Shown: positions 17,239 through 27,452, counted from the first letter of the stretch. The stretch: DNA of 50,752 bases from an uncultured Alcaligenaceae bacterium (GCA_937995985.1 CALKIR010000057.1:1-50752), one strand, 5' to 3'. The notes: a model not told the origin generated them from the sequence alone. Numbers and translations are program-made.

Positions 17239-18951
17239 CTATAGACTATGCCCGTATTCCACCACCAGTTGCAGTCGGGAGCGTCCATTCCAATGGTTTT
17301 CATCTAAGCGATAGGCCAGCTCAACCTGTTCGCCAACTGGATTGGGCTGGTTAAACCATATGGCTTCAAAATGAGCCCCTTCGCGATACAGCATCAGTTT
17401 AAGGTGTTTATCTTTGAGCACCCGCTGGTTGATTACTTGAAACTGGTCTTGAAATATTGGGGCAGCAAAGCCCGTGCCCCAAACAAATTTTTGTAATAAT
17501 TGAGCCGTCTCTAGGGTGCAATACTCTATTTCTAACGAGTGATCGGTCTCAATGACGGGGTCAAATTCGGTCCGTCCCGTAAACTCAATCACGGCTGCTT
17601 CAAAGGCAGCTTGGAACTGTTCAAATTTATCGGGGTGAATGCTTAGCCCTGCCGCCATAGCATGGCCACCGAATTTCTGTATGAGTTCAGGGTGACGTTT
17701 GGCAATCAAGTCTAAGGTATCGCGCATGTGTACATCTGGGATAGAGCGCGCTGAGCCTTTGAGCTCCTGTTCAGAGGCTTGGGCAAAAGCAATAGTAGGG
17801 CGCCAGTACTTTTCTTTTAAGCGGCCTGCGACGAGCCCGACTACACCTTGATGCCATCCGGGCTCATATACACATACAGTTGCTGTAGGATGCAATTCGT
17901 CCTGTTGCTGAAGGGCTTGCAGGGCTTGCTCGTGCATGTTTTGTTCGATGTTGCGGCGCTCTTTGTTTATGGCGTCTAGTTCATGGGCTAGGGCCAATGC
18001 CTCGTCTTGGTCATCCGTGCATAAACAGCGGATGCCTAGACTCATGTCTGCTAATCTACCTGCTGCATTGATGCGTGGCCCTACGGCAAACCCTAAATCA
18101 AAACTATGAGCACGTGCGGTGTCGCGTCCCGCAACTTGGAATAAAGCTGCAATACCTGCAGTCATCTGCCCACTCCGTATTTGGTGTAATCCTTGAGCGA
18201 CTAAAATACGGTTGTTGCTATCTAAAGGCACGACGTCTGCAACGGTGCCCAAAGCAACTAAGTCGGCCAGTCGTTCCAAGCGGGGCTGTGAATCTAAGTC
18301 AAAGGCTCCACGGCGTCTTAGCTCGGCACGTAAAGCAAGCATTTGGTAAAAGATCACCCCAACTCCTGCTAGGTTTTTAGAGGGAAAATTGCAGTCTGGC
18401 TGGTTGGGGTTCACAATAGCTGCTGCAGCCGGCAATTGATCCGCAGGCAAGTGATGATCGGTAATAATTACTCGAATGCCTGCAGCATTTGCTGCCGCCA
18501 CACCGCTAACACTGGCAATGCCATTATCAACGGTGACAATAAGATCGGGTTTGCCGTTTGGGTGGTGCAGGGCTAATTCAACGACCTCTGGAGAGAGTCC
18601 ATATCCTGTTTTAAATCTATCGGGCACCAGGAAATCAACATCAGCACCCATCGCATTTAAAGCACGCATTCCAACAGCACAGGCTGTGGCGCCATCACAA
18701 TCATAATCGGCAACGATGAGTATGCGCTCTTGGTTTTCTATGGCGTCAGCAAGCAGTGTGGCCGCATGCTGACAGTGATGCAGGTGTGTGGGAGCATGCA
18801 TGTTGGCCCAGCGAAACTGTACTTCTTTAGCTTGGGTAATGCCACGAGCTGCAAATAAGCGCGCTAATAATGGATGTACTCCTTGCTTGATGAGTGTAGC
18901 GGTTGCTTGAGAATCTGCAGTACGAGGTTTTAATTTGGGTTGAGCCAGCAT
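17239..18951 (-). CDS. recJ: single-stranded-DNA-specific exonuclease RecJ
   Basis: 5'-3' ssDNA exonuclease of recombination, mismatch and base excision repair. DHH-family metal motifs are visible: DYDCDG (82-87), VDNG (141-144) and DHH (165-167). The DHHA1 domain follows, with the GGHAMAAGLS motif in the C-terminal half, then an OB-fold. The length of 570 residues is normal. The start overlaps the end of the upstream RpfE-like gene by 22 bases, so the two are co-transcribed and probably coupled. Confidence 0.96.
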   Translation of the reverse strand: MLAQPKLKPRTADSQATATLIKQGVHPLLARLFAARGITQAKEVQFRWANMHAPTHLHHCQHAATLLADAIENQERILIVADYDCDGATACAVGMRALNAMGADVDFLVPDRFKTGYGLSPEVVELALHHPNGKPDLIVTVDNGIASVSGVAAANAAGIRVIITDHHLPADQLPAAAAIVNPNQPDCNFPSKNLAGVGVIFYQMLALRAELRRRGAFDLDSQPRLERLADLVALGTVADVVPLDSNNRILVAQGLHQIRSGQMTAGIAALFQVAGRDTARAHSFDLGFAVGPRINAAGRLADMSLGIRCLCTDDQDEALALAHELDAINKERRNIEQNMHEQALQALQQQDELHPTATVCVYEPGWHQGVVGLVAGRLKEKYWRPTIAFAQASEQELKGSARSIPDVHMRDTLDLIAKRHPELIQKFGGHAMAAGLSIHPDKFEQFQAAFEAAVIEFTGRTEFDPVIETDHSLEIEYCTLETAQLLQKFVWGTGFAAPIFQDQFQVINQRVLKDKHLKLMLYREGAHFEAIWFNQPNPVGEQVELAYRLDENHWNGRSRLQLVVEYGHSL

Positions 18952-19892
18952 AGGTGTCCTGTTTTATGTTTAGTGAAAAAACGATGTAGCCAAGAGCGGG
19001 GCGTAGCTGATTCGCACACGAGAAAACCAGATTCGCCAGTAAAAACAATTTGATCGGGGAATTGTTTGTGCCATTGTTGGTCAAGTTGAGCCAATTGTTG
19101 CAACCAAGCTCCCCAGTCTTGTTCACGATAACTTTGCTCTAGGCTGTAGTTGATATGAGGCCAATGACGGATAGGGTGAGTAAGCTGCTGAGTGTGCGCC
19201 CCGCCCATGAGCCATAAACTATTGAGCACAGGAGCTCCTTGAGCATGACGCTGATGATTGACAGGGTGTTGAAACCAAATCATTTGAATTTCATTGACCC
19301 ATTGACGCCACGCGCGCCCTTGATCTGAAGTATCCCACCAGTCTTGAACCGTACTATTAAAGGCCAGTTCTACTGTTGCTTTGTGTAGAGGCAAAGGCTC
19401 GGAGCTGTGCACCAGCCAGTGGGTAGGGGTTAAGGGCGTAAAATCAAAAGGAGTGTCTTGAATGTAGTCTTGTAAGCTATATAGCAAGTCCTGGGACTCT
19501 TGGCTGTGAATCTCTAATAAACGGGCAGGCAGAAGATTGGCTCCTTCGCGACCTGGGGCTAAATGGATTAGTTCAGCTATCCAAACATGCTTTTTTTCTT
19601 TATTGATCTGCCCAAAACCTGCACGCAGTGCTAAGATCAGCGCCATACCCGCGCCTAATGGCTGCTGAGGTAGAGGTTTAAAGCCAATGTGTTGTAATAA
19701 ATAGTGTTCATGAGCAGCACAACGATGCTTTAGGGCATCATGGGCGTACCATTGCCCCTGGCTACGAATAAGCCAGCGGCTGAGGCGGGGTGCATGCTCT
19801 TGAATAGCAGGCCATAGCGCCTGAGCATGTTGTGCAGGAAATAAACTTCCTACTAGAACTTCTATATAGGGTGCGGTTTTATCGTTACTCAT
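18930..19892 (-). CDS. RpfE-like conserved protein, function unknown
   Basis: A 320-residue protein rich in Trp, His and Gln with no signal peptide or membrane segment. The position directly upstream of recJ, and patterns such as the N-terminal PRLSRWL segment and LWLMGGAH, resemble the RpfE-type family described near recJ in Xanthomonas and betaproteobacteria. That family is distantly related to phosphoglycerate-mutase-like folds, but I see no clear metal site. It overlaps recJ by 22 bases and starts only 16 bases from the divergent lolC/E start. The family assignment is inference; the function is not known. Confidence 0.6.
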   Translation of the reverse strand: MSNDKTAPYIEVLVGSLFPAQHAQALWPAIQEHAPRLSRWLIRSQGQWYAHDALKHRCAAHEHYLLQHIGFKPLPQQPLGAGMALILALRAGFGQINKEKKHVWIAELIHLAPGREGANLLPARLLEIHSQESQDLLYSLQDYIQDTPFDFTPLTPTHWLVHSSEPLPLHKATVELAFNSTVQDWWDTSDQGRAWRQWVNEIQMIWFQHPVNHQRHAQGAPVLNSLWLMGGAHTQQLTHPIRHWPHINYSLEQSYREQDWGAWLQQLAQLDQQWHKQFPDQIVFTGESGFLVCESATPRSWLHRFFTKHKTGHLCWLNPN

Positions 19893-19908
19893 TACGGTCG
19901 ATTATATT

Positions 19909-21180
19909 ATGCGGTATGAATTTTGGGTGGGTGTGCGCTATGCTGGTTTGGGCAGAATGCGCCGTAAAGCAGGTAGTGGGGATAGATTTGTATCCTTTAT
20001 TGCCAGCTCATCAATGGTGGGCATTGCCCTAGGGGTAGCGGCCCTTATTGTAGTGCTTTCTGTGGTCAATGGCTTTCAAACACAGGTACGGGATAAGATG
20101 CTCTCCGTTTTACCTCATATAGAGCTTTTTTTGCGCAATAACGCACAGCATCAGGCTTTGGAGCATTGGCCAATGATTGCAAAACAAGCTAAGGAGCAGC
20201 CCCATGTCTTGGGGGCGGCTCCCTTTGTGTCCGCCCAAGCAATGATTTTACGTGGTAATCATTTACGGGGGGTTCAGGTACGCGGAATTGATCCTGATTT
20301 TGAGCATGAGGTGTCGGATTTACCTGCACAAATGTTAGATGATGGTTTGATGCGTTTGCAACCAAATAGTTATGGCATTGTGCTGGGGGCCCAGTTAGCT
20401 CATGCGCTTGGAGTACGCCAGGGTGATCGTTTAATGCTCCTTGCCCCTCAGGGTGCAGTGAGCCCAGCAGGGTTTAGTCCTCGGATGCGTCAATTTACGG
20501 TAGTGGGCATTTATTCTTCAGGGCACTATGAATATGACTCATCATTAGTATTTATTAATGTTGATGATGCCGCGCGTTTATTTAGGGACAATGCTCAAAG
20601 TGGCTTGCGTTTGCGTATTGATAATATGCATGAGGCGCCTCATCAGGCGGCTGTGTTAGGGCACAAGCTCTCTACCTATGGGGTGCTACGCGATTGGACC
20701 CAAAACAATAGGACTTGGTTTGCTGCGGTACAAACAGAAAAAAGAATGCTGTTTTTGATTTTATTGTTGATTGTCACCGTAGCTGCCTTTAACTTGCTTT
20801 CTTCTTTAGTGATGACCGTTAAAGATAAGCAAAGTGATATTGCTATATTGCGCAGTTTAGGGGCAACGCCGCGTTCCATAGCATGGATATTCCTGATTCA
20901 GGGAGCCATTATAGGGGTTATTGGAACGGGTTTAGGTGTTTTGTTCGGGACGCTGTTGGCGTTTAATATAGAAACTGTTGTACCTTGGATAGAAGGGATT
21001 TTAGGCATTCATTTTTTGGATCCTCAGGTTTATTTCATTAGCACCTTACCCTCTAATCCTCAGTGGGCGGATATATTGTTTATTGCTGTAGTGGCATTAT
21101 GCTTGTCACTATTGGCTACTCTTTACCCCAGTTGGCGTGCTTCGCGGTTACAGCCAGCCCAGGTGTTGCGTTATGACTAA
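19909..21180 (+). CDS. lolC: lipoprotein-releasing system transmembrane protein LolC/LolE
   Basis: Inner-membrane permease subunit that extracts outer-membrane lipoproteins and hands them to LolA. The 423-residue length and the N-terminus YEFWVGVRYAG...FVSFIASSSMVGIALGVAAL are typical. One transmembrane helix lies at about 28-50, then a large periplasmic domain, then three C-terminal helices (LILLLIVTVAAFNLLSS, IFLIQGAIIGVIGTGLG, ADILFIAVVALCLSLLA). Only one such permease gene is present here with lolD. The ATG is only 16 bases from the opposite gene start. Confidence 0.93.
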   Translation: MRYEFWVGVRYAGLGRMRRKAGSGDRFVSFIASSSMVGIALGVAALIVVLSVVNGFQTQVRDKMLSVLPHIELFLRNNAQHQALEHWPMIAKQAKEQPHVLGAAPFVSAQAMILRGNHLRGVQVRGIDPDFEHEVSDLPAQMLDDGLMRLQPNSYGIVLGAQLAHALGVRQGDRLMLLAPQGAVSPAGFSPRMRQFTVVGIYSSGHYEYDSSLVFINVDDAARLFRDNAQSGLRLRIDNMHEAPHQAAVLGHKLSTYGVLRDWTQNNRTWFAAVQTEKRMLFLILLLIVTVAAFNLLSSLVMTVKDKQSDIAILRSLGATPRSIAWIFLIQGAIIGVIGTGLGVLFGTLLAFNIETVVPWIEGILGIHFLDPQVYFISTLPSNPQWADILFIAVVALCLSLLATLYPSWRASRLQPAQVLRYD

Positions 21181-21190
21181 GAGGATGAAT

Positions 21191-21910
21191 ATGCAGAGTC
21201 AATTGGGAACTACTCAGAAGCCGCCCCAAAATTCTACGGTTGTGTTGCAGGCTCAAGGAGTAGGTAAAGACTTTATTGATGCTGGTCAAACATTAACCGT
21301 GATTGATCATGTTGATTTAAAAGTGCATCGAGGTGAAATGATTGCCATCATGGGGGCTTCTGGGTCAGGAAAGAGCACTTTGCTTCATATACTGGGATTG
21401 TTAGATCGGCCCACTCGGGGCAGTGTGTGGGTGCAGGGTCAAAACACTGCTCAATTGACCGAGCGGGTTCTAAGTGCGTTGCGTAACCAGCATTTTGGTT
21501 TTGTGTATCAATTTCATCATTTATTGGCAGAGTTTCATGCTTTAGATAATGTCGCCATGCCTTTGATTATTCGGGGGCAATCTCGGCAGAGGGCGCGACA
21601 GGCTGCTCATGAGTTATTGGGCGCAGTTGGTTTGGAGCACCGTCGGTTGCATTATCCTAATCAATTATCTGGGGGCGAGCGGCAACGAGTAGCCATTGCT
21701 CGAGCTCTAGTAACCCAGCCTTCATGTGTGCTTGCAGATGAGCCAACAGGTAATTTAGATGTGGATACGGCTCAAGAGGTATTTGGTGTGCTGCAAACAA
21801 TGAATGAGCAATTGGGCACGGCTTTTTTATTAGTGACTCATGATCGCAGTTTGGCTCAACGCGCCCAGCGCCAATATATTATGAAACAAGGAGCATTGGT
21901 GCAGATTTAG
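21191..21910 (+). CDS. lolD: lipoprotein-releasing system ATP-binding protein LolD
   Basis: ABC ATPase that powers LolC/E. Walker A is GASGSGKST, the Q-loop lies in FVYQFHHLLAEF, the signature is LSGGERQR, Walker B is VLADEP and the H-loop is LVTHD. I chose ATG 21191 (MQSQLG) because AAGAGG lies six bases upstream. ATG 21173, overlapping the lolC stop (ATGACTAA), is a possible coupled start giving a slightly longer N-terminus. The 239-residue length fits. tatD follows after 25 bases. Confidence 0.95.
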   Translation: MQSQLGTTQKPPQNSTVVLQAQGVGKDFIDAGQTLTVIDHVDLKVHRGEMIAIMGASGSGKSTLLHILGLLDRPTRGSVWVQGQNTAQLTERVLSALRNQHFGFVYQFHHLLAEFHALDNVAMPLIIRGQSRQRARQAAHELLGAVGLEHRRLHYPNQLSGGERQRVAIARALVTQPSCVLADEPTGNLDVDTAQEVFGVLQTMNEQLGTAFLLVTHDRSLAQRAQRQYIMKQGALVQI

Positions 21911-21935
21911 GCTGTTTCTTTGTTACACTGCTTCT

Positions 21936-22763
21936 ATGGTTACTTCATTGATAGATACCCATTGTCATTTAGATGATCCTGTTTTTGCCGATGATTTTCA
22001 GGAGGTCTTGCACCGTGCTCAGCAGGCCTCTGTGGGCCCCATTGTGATTCCTGCCGTCGAGGTTCGTAGTTTTGACAGGACCATAGCCTGCGCCCATTCT
22101 TTTGAAGACGGTTTTTATGCACTGGGTATTCATCCTCTCTATGTTCCTCAGGCACAGCCCAATGATCTGCAAATTTTAGAAGAGTATTTGCGCAATTATC
22201 AGGATGATCCTCGTTTGGTCGCTGTGGGTGAGATTGGTCTTGATTTTTTTGTCCCCGAGTTGAATCAGGAGCCACTTAAAGCCAAACAGCTTCGTTTTTA
22301 CCATGAGCAGTTAAAGTTGGCTCAACGCTATAAATTGCCTGTTTTACTGCATGTGCGGCGGGCTCAAGATCTGATTCTTAAATACGCCCGTCGATTCCCT
22401 CAGGTAGTGGGAATTGCGCATGCCTTTAATGGTAGTTTTCAACAAGCTGAGCGGTTTTTGGCAGCAGGGTTTAAATTAGGAGTAGGTGGGGCAATGACCT
22501 TTACGCGAGCACGTCAGATTCGTCGCTTGGTAACCCAATTACCAATGGAGTCTTTTGTGTTGGAGACCGATGCCCCTGATATCCCCCCTGCCTGGCTGTC
22601 AGCGGACATAGGTCAGGTGCCTCGTAATGAGCCTTTTCATTTGGAAAGAATAGCCATGACTTTGGCTGAGCTGCGCGCGCAGCCACTTGCACAAATTATT
22701 CAACGCACCACTGAAAACGCACTTACTGTCTTACCTCGTTTACAAACTGCTTCTTGTTTGTAA
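21936..22763 (+). CDS. tatD: TatD-family metal-dependent deoxyribonuclease
   Basis: TIM-barrel hydrolase of the TatD family, with DNase activity in characterised members. Metal ligands are visible in DTHCHLDD at the N-terminus, VGEIGLDF in the middle, the LLHVRR and GIAHAFNGS histidines, and ETDAPD near the C-terminus. The length of 275 residues is standard. It lies downstream of lolCD and upstream of comEC on the same strand. Whether it is TatD or a YcfH/YjjV-type paralogue cannot be settled here. Confidence 0.88.
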   Translation: MVTSLIDTHCHLDDPVFADDFQEVLHRAQQASVGPIVIPAVEVRSFDRTIACAHSFEDGFYALGIHPLYVPQAQPNDLQILEEYLRNYQDDPRLVAVGEIGLDFFVPELNQEPLKAKQLRFYHEQLKLAQRYKLPVLLHVRRAQDLILKYARRFPQVVGIAHAFNGSFQQAERFLAAGFKLGVGGAMTFTRARQIRRLVTQLPMESFVLETDAPDIPPAWLSADIGQVPRNEPFHLERIAMTLAELRAQPLAQIIQRTTENALTVLPRLQTASCL

Positions 22764-22867
22764 AAGCATGCATACTCTTGCCTGTATTGATGTACAGGTT
22801 ATTTGCTTCCTATAGTAAATAAAGCACTAACGCTCCTAAGGCACGTGCTCTGCGTTAAGCTGAGAGC

Positions 22868-25486
22868 ATGACAAAGGGAGCATTTTTTTATGCATTCGGA
22901 TTGGGAATATTAATTGGCATCGCCACCTTACATCATTTGGCTCAGGTAAATTGGGTTGTGATGGGGGCGGGAGGGATGCTTATGCTGTGTGCAGCCATGC
23001 TGCTTTGGCTGCGCGTGTTATCAGCTCCTATTGGGCAATGGGGAGCGATGTTAGGGTGTGGCATAGGTTTGGCTGTGCTCGTAGGAGGGGGGCAAATCAA
23101 TTATAAAATGCGGCAACAGGTGCCGCTTAGTGAAGAAAATAGAGTATTTAGGTTACAAGTACAGGTACAAACCTTGCCGGAAGTACGGGCACGGAGCATG
23201 CAATTTGTAGGCCGAGTAATTGCTGCTCGACCGAATCATGTCCCAGAAACAGTTCAGGTGCGTTGGTTTGCGCCTGATTGGGCTGGGCCCTATCAGATGC
23301 CTAAAGCCTATGATTTTCCTCGCGTGCAGCCAGGGGAAATATGGCAAATGACGGTGGTGCTGAGAACTCCTTATGGTTCGCAAAACCCTTATGGCTTTGA
23401 TGTCGAGCAGTTTGCTTTTGCTCAAGGCGTGCGAGCATGGGCAACAGTGCGTGGCACACCAATTCGACTCTATGACCCTAAGTCATCATTGGATGCGGCA
23501 GCTGCACAATTATGGTTGGATGAGGATTCCAAAGTGGCGGGTGTAGGGCAGGGGTTTTCTTGGTTTTTGTGGACCCAGCAATTGCGTGCTCGCATCAAAG
23601 AAGCCATGAGCCCTTTATTAGCTGATCACTATTGGGGAAAAGTAATTCTCGCTTTAACCATCGGTGATCGTTCCGAGTTTACCGATGAGGATTGGGAGCT
23701 TTTTAATCGTGCTGGCTTAACTCATCTAATCTCTATTAGTGGCACGCATATTACCCTTGTGGCTGGCAGTATGGGGGCTTTGGTTCTGTTTGGGTTGAGG
23801 TATATACCTATGCTCCGGGATTGGCTTTTGATTCGTCAGCCCGCTGCAGTATGGGCCGGTATGGTTACTTTATTTGTGGCTGCTTTATATAGTGCTTTAG
23901 CAGGTTGGGGGGTTCCTGCGCGGCGCAGTTTTTTTATGCTTAGTTTGATTATTGTTGGACATGGGTGCCGACTATCCTTAAGCATTAGCCAGTTGTTGTT
24001 AGCTGCTGCGGTGGTGATTGTATTAATAGATCCTTGGGCGTTATTGTCCACAGGTTTTTGGTTGTCTTTCGGGGCGGTGGCGACTTTATTGGCATGTGCC
24101 GCTTGGTCGGGAGAGTCTCTGGTTCAAATTTCAGTGTGGCGGCGACGGTGGCAGCAATGCTATCGTTTTATCGTTTGGCAGGTTGTTATCACTGTTTTAT
24201 TATGGCCGCCTTTGATTTGGTTCTTTGCGGAGTTTTCCATTGCTTCAGTGCTATCTAATCTATACGCCATCACTTTATTAGGGACTTTGGCAACGCCTCT
24301 TGCTCTTTTATTTGGACTGGCTGCAATGATTTGGGGAGCTGCTTGGGGGACGCAGTGGCTCATGCACGCTACTTTGTGGCTAATAGAGTGGACCATGCGC
24401 CCCACTCAATGGCTGGTTGCTGGTGAATGGGCGGCTCTAACAGCAGCACGTCCTCCGACTTGGGTGTTGGTAGGCAGTTTGCTTGGTTTAATGGTTGCTA
24501 TTGCACCTAGGTTTTGGTCGGGGCAGCGTTGGTTTTGGCTGGCTGTTTTGCCAGTCATGTTTTGGCCGCAGCCGCGTTTACAGGCCGGTGAATGGGCTTT
24601 AGATGTGTTGGATGTAGGCCAAGGGTTAGCCACCATAATTCGCACCCGAGAGCATGTATTTATTTATGATACGGGGCGTCGTACCAGTCCTATCCATGAC
24701 GAGGGGAAACGTACTATAGTGCCTTATTTACAGGCACTGGGGGTGAAAGAGCTAGATGCCGTGATTATTTCACATGCTGATTTAGATCATATTGGTGGTC
24801 TGCGCAGCATTTTGAAAACAGTTCCCGTCAAGAAATTATATGGTAGCTTTCCTTTTTTAGCTTGGTGGCAATTGGAGAATCAGCGATTAGGTGCAGAAAT
24901 AGAGTTTGCTGCTCAGCCGCCCAAACTAGAGTTTTGCCGTCAACATTTAGAGTGGGAGGTAGACGGGGTGGTGTTTCGCTTTTTGTGGCCAGAAACACCT
25001 TTAGATCAGGTGGGGGCCAATAGCACACAGCGTAATGAGGCGAGCTGCGTCTTAGAAATTCGGGGTGCTTATGATAGTGTGCTCTTACTGGCTGATATTA
25101 ATGCAGAGCAAGAGCGCATATTGCATCAAGAAAATTTATTAAGCCCCCAGTCAGTAGTTGTCGTTGCCCATCATGGATCACGTTATGCTTCTAGCGCGGA
25201 GCTGGTTGCCGCTACTGAACCATGCTATGCCGTAGCATCGACCGGATGGTGGAATCGTTTTGGGCACCCGCATCCTGATACTGTTTTACGTTGGGTTCAG
25301 GGAGGCAGTGCTTGGCTTACTACAAAGGAGTGGGGAGCTGTACATTTTAAGTCGCGAGAAAAAGGATTAGGCTGGCACGCTCAGCGTTGGCATGCACGTC
25401 GATATTGGCATCATCCCCAAAGTATTCGTCGGGACACTCAGACTCAAATGCAGCTTATTCAAGCGCAGGCACGTTGTGCCAGATAG
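22868..25486 (+). CDS. comEC: DNA internalization competence protein ComEC/Rec2
   Basis: Inner-membrane channel for uptake of single-stranded DNA in natural transformation. Several N-terminal membrane helices come first, then an OB-like domain, then a Competence domain with LTIGDRSEFTDEDWELFNRAG and GLTHLISISGTH-like motifs at about 255-300. The membrane core follows, and a C-terminal metallo-beta-lactamase domain has HADLDH at 636-641 and VAHHGS further on. The 872-residue length is complete and all motifs are intact, so competence may be functional. It is closely associated with tatD upstream. No other competence gene is in the window. Confidence 0.95.
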   Translation: MTKGAFFYAFGLGILIGIATLHHLAQVNWVVMGAGGMLMLCAAMLLWLRVLSAPIGQWGAMLGCGIGLAVLVGGGQINYKMRQQVPLSEENRVFRLQVQVQTLPEVRARSMQFVGRVIAARPNHVPETVQVRWFAPDWAGPYQMPKAYDFPRVQPGEIWQMTVVLRTPYGSQNPYGFDVEQFAFAQGVRAWATVRGTPIRLYDPKSSLDAAAAQLWLDEDSKVAGVGQGFSWFLWTQQLRARIKEAMSPLLADHYWGKVILALTIGDRSEFTDEDWELFNRAGLTHLISISGTHITLVAGSMGALVLFGLRYIPMLRDWLLIRQPAAVWAGMVTLFVAALYSALAGWGVPARRSFFMLSLIIVGHGCRLSLSISQLLLAAAVVIVLIDPWALLSTGFWLSFGAVATLLACAAWSGESLVQISVWRRRWQQCYRFIVWQVVITVLLWPPLIWFFAEFSIASVLSNLYAITLLGTLATPLALLFGLAAMIWGAAWGTQWLMHATLWLIEWTMRPTQWLVAGEWAALTAARPPTWVLVGSLLGLMVAIAPRFWSGQRWFWLAVLPVMFWPQPRLQAGEWALDVLDVGQGLATIIRTREHVFIYDTGRRTSPIHDEGKRTIVPYLQALGVKELDAVIISHADLDHIGGLRSILKTVPVKKLYGSFPFLAWWQLENQRLGAEIEFAAQPPKLEFCRQHLEWEVDGVVFRFLWPETPLDQVGANSTQRNEASCVLEIRGAYDSVLLLADINAEQERILHQENLLSPQSVVVVAHHGSRYASSAELVAATEPCYAVASTGWWNRFGHPHPDTVLRWVQGGSAWLTTKEWGAVHFKSREKGLGWHAQRWHARRYWHHPQSIRRDTQTQMQLIQAQARCAR

Positions 25487-25561
25487 CCGTACCAGAGAGA
25501 GGACCAATGAAAACTGCTAGAGTGCGTTACAATGACTACTTTTAAACTTATGGAGCGTATT

Positions 25562-26518
25562 ATGGTCAATATCAGCACGTCTAGCAAAGAGCCTCGATTG
25601 GATTATGTGTTATGCACCAACCCTAAAGGGTGGCACCGGCTTGCTTTTTGGGAGTGGGGGGAGGCTAAAAATGACCATATTATGCTCTGTGTACATGGTT
25701 TAACGCGTAATGGTCGGGATTTTGATGCCTTGGCTCAGCGCTTTAGTGATCGTTATCGTGTGATTTGTCCTGATATGGCAGGTCGTGGGCAATCCGATTG
25801 GTTTGATGACCCTGATTTATATAATTTTGCGCAATATGTAGGAGACATTGCAACATTAATTGCGCGGCTACAACCTCGTCGAATCACTTGGGTCGGAACA
25901 TCAATGGGAGGATTGGTTTCCCTCTCTTTTATCTACATGTTGATGCAAGTAGCGCGGGGGCCGTTGGCACATACTCAAGTACAGGCTCAGGCTGCTGAGT
26001 GGCTATGTCAGAAAACCTTACCCTTAGATCGCCTTGTGCTCAATGATATTGGTCCTGAGTTAGCTCTAGAGGGGATGAAAAATATTGCCTCGTATGTAGA
26101 CCAAGTTCCTACTTTTAAGTCTTTTGAGCAGGCCAAAGAGTTCGCACGCACCCATTGGGGCGGGTTTGGGCTAGAAACTGAGGCGCAATGGGATGCCTAT
26201 ACCCGGCACTATTTTGTTGCTACTGAAGAAGGTTGGCAAGCGCATTATGACCCAGCTATTATTCGTGCTTTTGTGCGTGGTTTAAAATATCCTATGGAAG
26301 AAAGCCAAAAGTTTTTATGGTCCGTTTATGCTGGCTTAAACATCCCCGTACTGGTATTGCGTGGACAACATTCTGACTTATTAACGGAATCAGTGTATCA
26401 GCGTATGCTAAAGGACCAAACGCGTGCTCAGGGGCATGAAATTGCTCGTGCAGGTCATGCTCCTAGTTTGCTCTTTGATGATGAGTTGCAGCTCATTGAT
26501 GATTTTCTGACCTCCTAG
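25562..26518 (+). CDS. alpha/beta-fold hydrolase
   Basis: Cytosolic alpha/beta hydrolase of 318 residues. The oxyanion HG is in LCVHGLTRNGRDFD, the nucleophile Ser114 in GTSMGG, and the catalytic His in RAGHAPSL near the C-terminus. I chose ATG 25562 because GGAG lies about six bases upstream; earlier in-frame starts lack one. It resembles the esterase or lactonase-like hydrolases found near comEC and PHP genes in betaproteobacteria. The substrate is unknown. Confidence 0.85.
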   Translation: MVNISTSSKEPRLDYVLCTNPKGWHRLAFWEWGEAKNDHIMLCVHGLTRNGRDFDALAQRFSDRYRVICPDMAGRGQSDWFDDPDLYNFAQYVGDIATLIARLQPRRITWVGTSMGGLVSLSFIYMLMQVARGPLAHTQVQAQAAEWLCQKTLPLDRLVLNDIGPELALEGMKNIASYVDQVPTFKSFEQAKEFARTHWGGFGLETEAQWDAYTRHYFVATEEGWQAHYDPAIIRAFVRGLKYPMEESQKFLWSVYAGLNIPVLVLRGQHSDLLTESVYQRMLKDQTRAQGHEIARAGHAPSLLFDDELQLIDDFLTS

Positions 26519-26602
26519 GCAGGCGGCTGCAGGCTGCCCATCAAATAAACGCTCCATTCACACATGTATTGGGCAGTCAATTTGTCCTTGACGAGAGTTT
26601 CT

Positions 26603-27439
26603 ATGCTAAATGTTGATTTGCATTCTCATTCCACCATTTCCGATGGCACCTTATCTCCTCAAGAGGTTGCACAGCGTGCGCATGCTCATGGCGTGGATAT
26701 ATGGGCGCTTACAGACCATGACGAGGTAGAGGGTCTGGAACAGGCTCAAAATGCTGCCCAAGCCCTTGGTATGCACTTTATTCCAGGAGTGGAAATTTCT
26801 GTTACTTGGCTTGAACGCACCGTACATATTGTGGGCTTAGGCATTGATTATTCTTGTCCTCAGTTGCAGCAAGCGTTGGCCAATGTGCGGCAGGGGCGCA
26901 TTGTGCGGGCACAGCGTATGGCCGCCCGTTTACAGGATTTGGGTATAGAGGGGGCTTATGAGGGAGCGGTAGCCTATGTTACGAATCCAGAACTCATCAG
27001 TCGGACCCATTTTGCTCGGTTTTTAGTTGATACGGGCCATTGCAAAGATATGAAAGAGGTTTTTCAACGCTACTTAGGGGATGGCAAGGTTGCGGATGTA
27101 CCCATGCAATGGGCGACACTAGAAGAGTCTGTGCAATGGATTAATCATGCCGGTGGCAAGGCGGTAATAGCCCATCCTGGTCGGTATAAGTTTTCAAAAC
27201 AGCAGTTTGAGCTGTTATATGGGCAGTTCAAAGATCTGGGGGGCATCGGTATTGAGGTTGTCACAGGCAGTCATCCTGAGCATGAGTATGATCATTTTGC
27301 AGCTGTAGCACGTCGTTTTGGTTTTGAGGCTTCTTGTGGTTCAGACTTTCACTGGCCACGACAGGGGCGAATGGATATAGGAAAGGTGCCCCCACTCCCA
27401 CGGGGGCTTACACCTATTTGGCATGATTGGGAGCTTTAA
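26603..27439 (+). CDS. PHP-domain phosphoesterase (RNase AM / 3',5'-nucleoside bisphosphate phosphatase type)
   Basis: PHP-family metal-dependent phosphoesterase of 278 residues. The metal motifs are DLHSHSTISDG at the N-terminus, TDHDEV, PGVEIS, AHPGRY and SDFHW near the end. YciV-type homologues hydrolyse 3',5'-bisphosphates and mature rRNA 5' ends. I chose ATG 26603 (MLNVDLHSHS) because the first metal motif begins immediately; a frame opening 13 codons earlier has no ribosome-binding site. greB starts 13 bases downstream. Confidence 0.88.
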   Translation: MLNVDLHSHSTISDGTLSPQEVAQRAHAHGVDIWALTDHDEVEGLEQAQNAAQALGMHFIPGVEISVTWLERTVHIVGLGIDYSCPQLQQALANVRQGRIVRAQRMAARLQDLGIEGAYEGAVAYVTNPELISRTHFARFLVDTGHCKDMKEVFQRYLGDGKVADVPMQWATLEESVQWINHAGGKAVIAHPGRYKFSKQQFELLYGQFKDLGGIGIEVVTGSHPEHEYDHFAAVARRFGFEASCGSDFHWPRQGRMDIGKVPPLPRGLTPIWHDWEL

Positions 27440-27452
27440 GCGGAGCAGAGCA

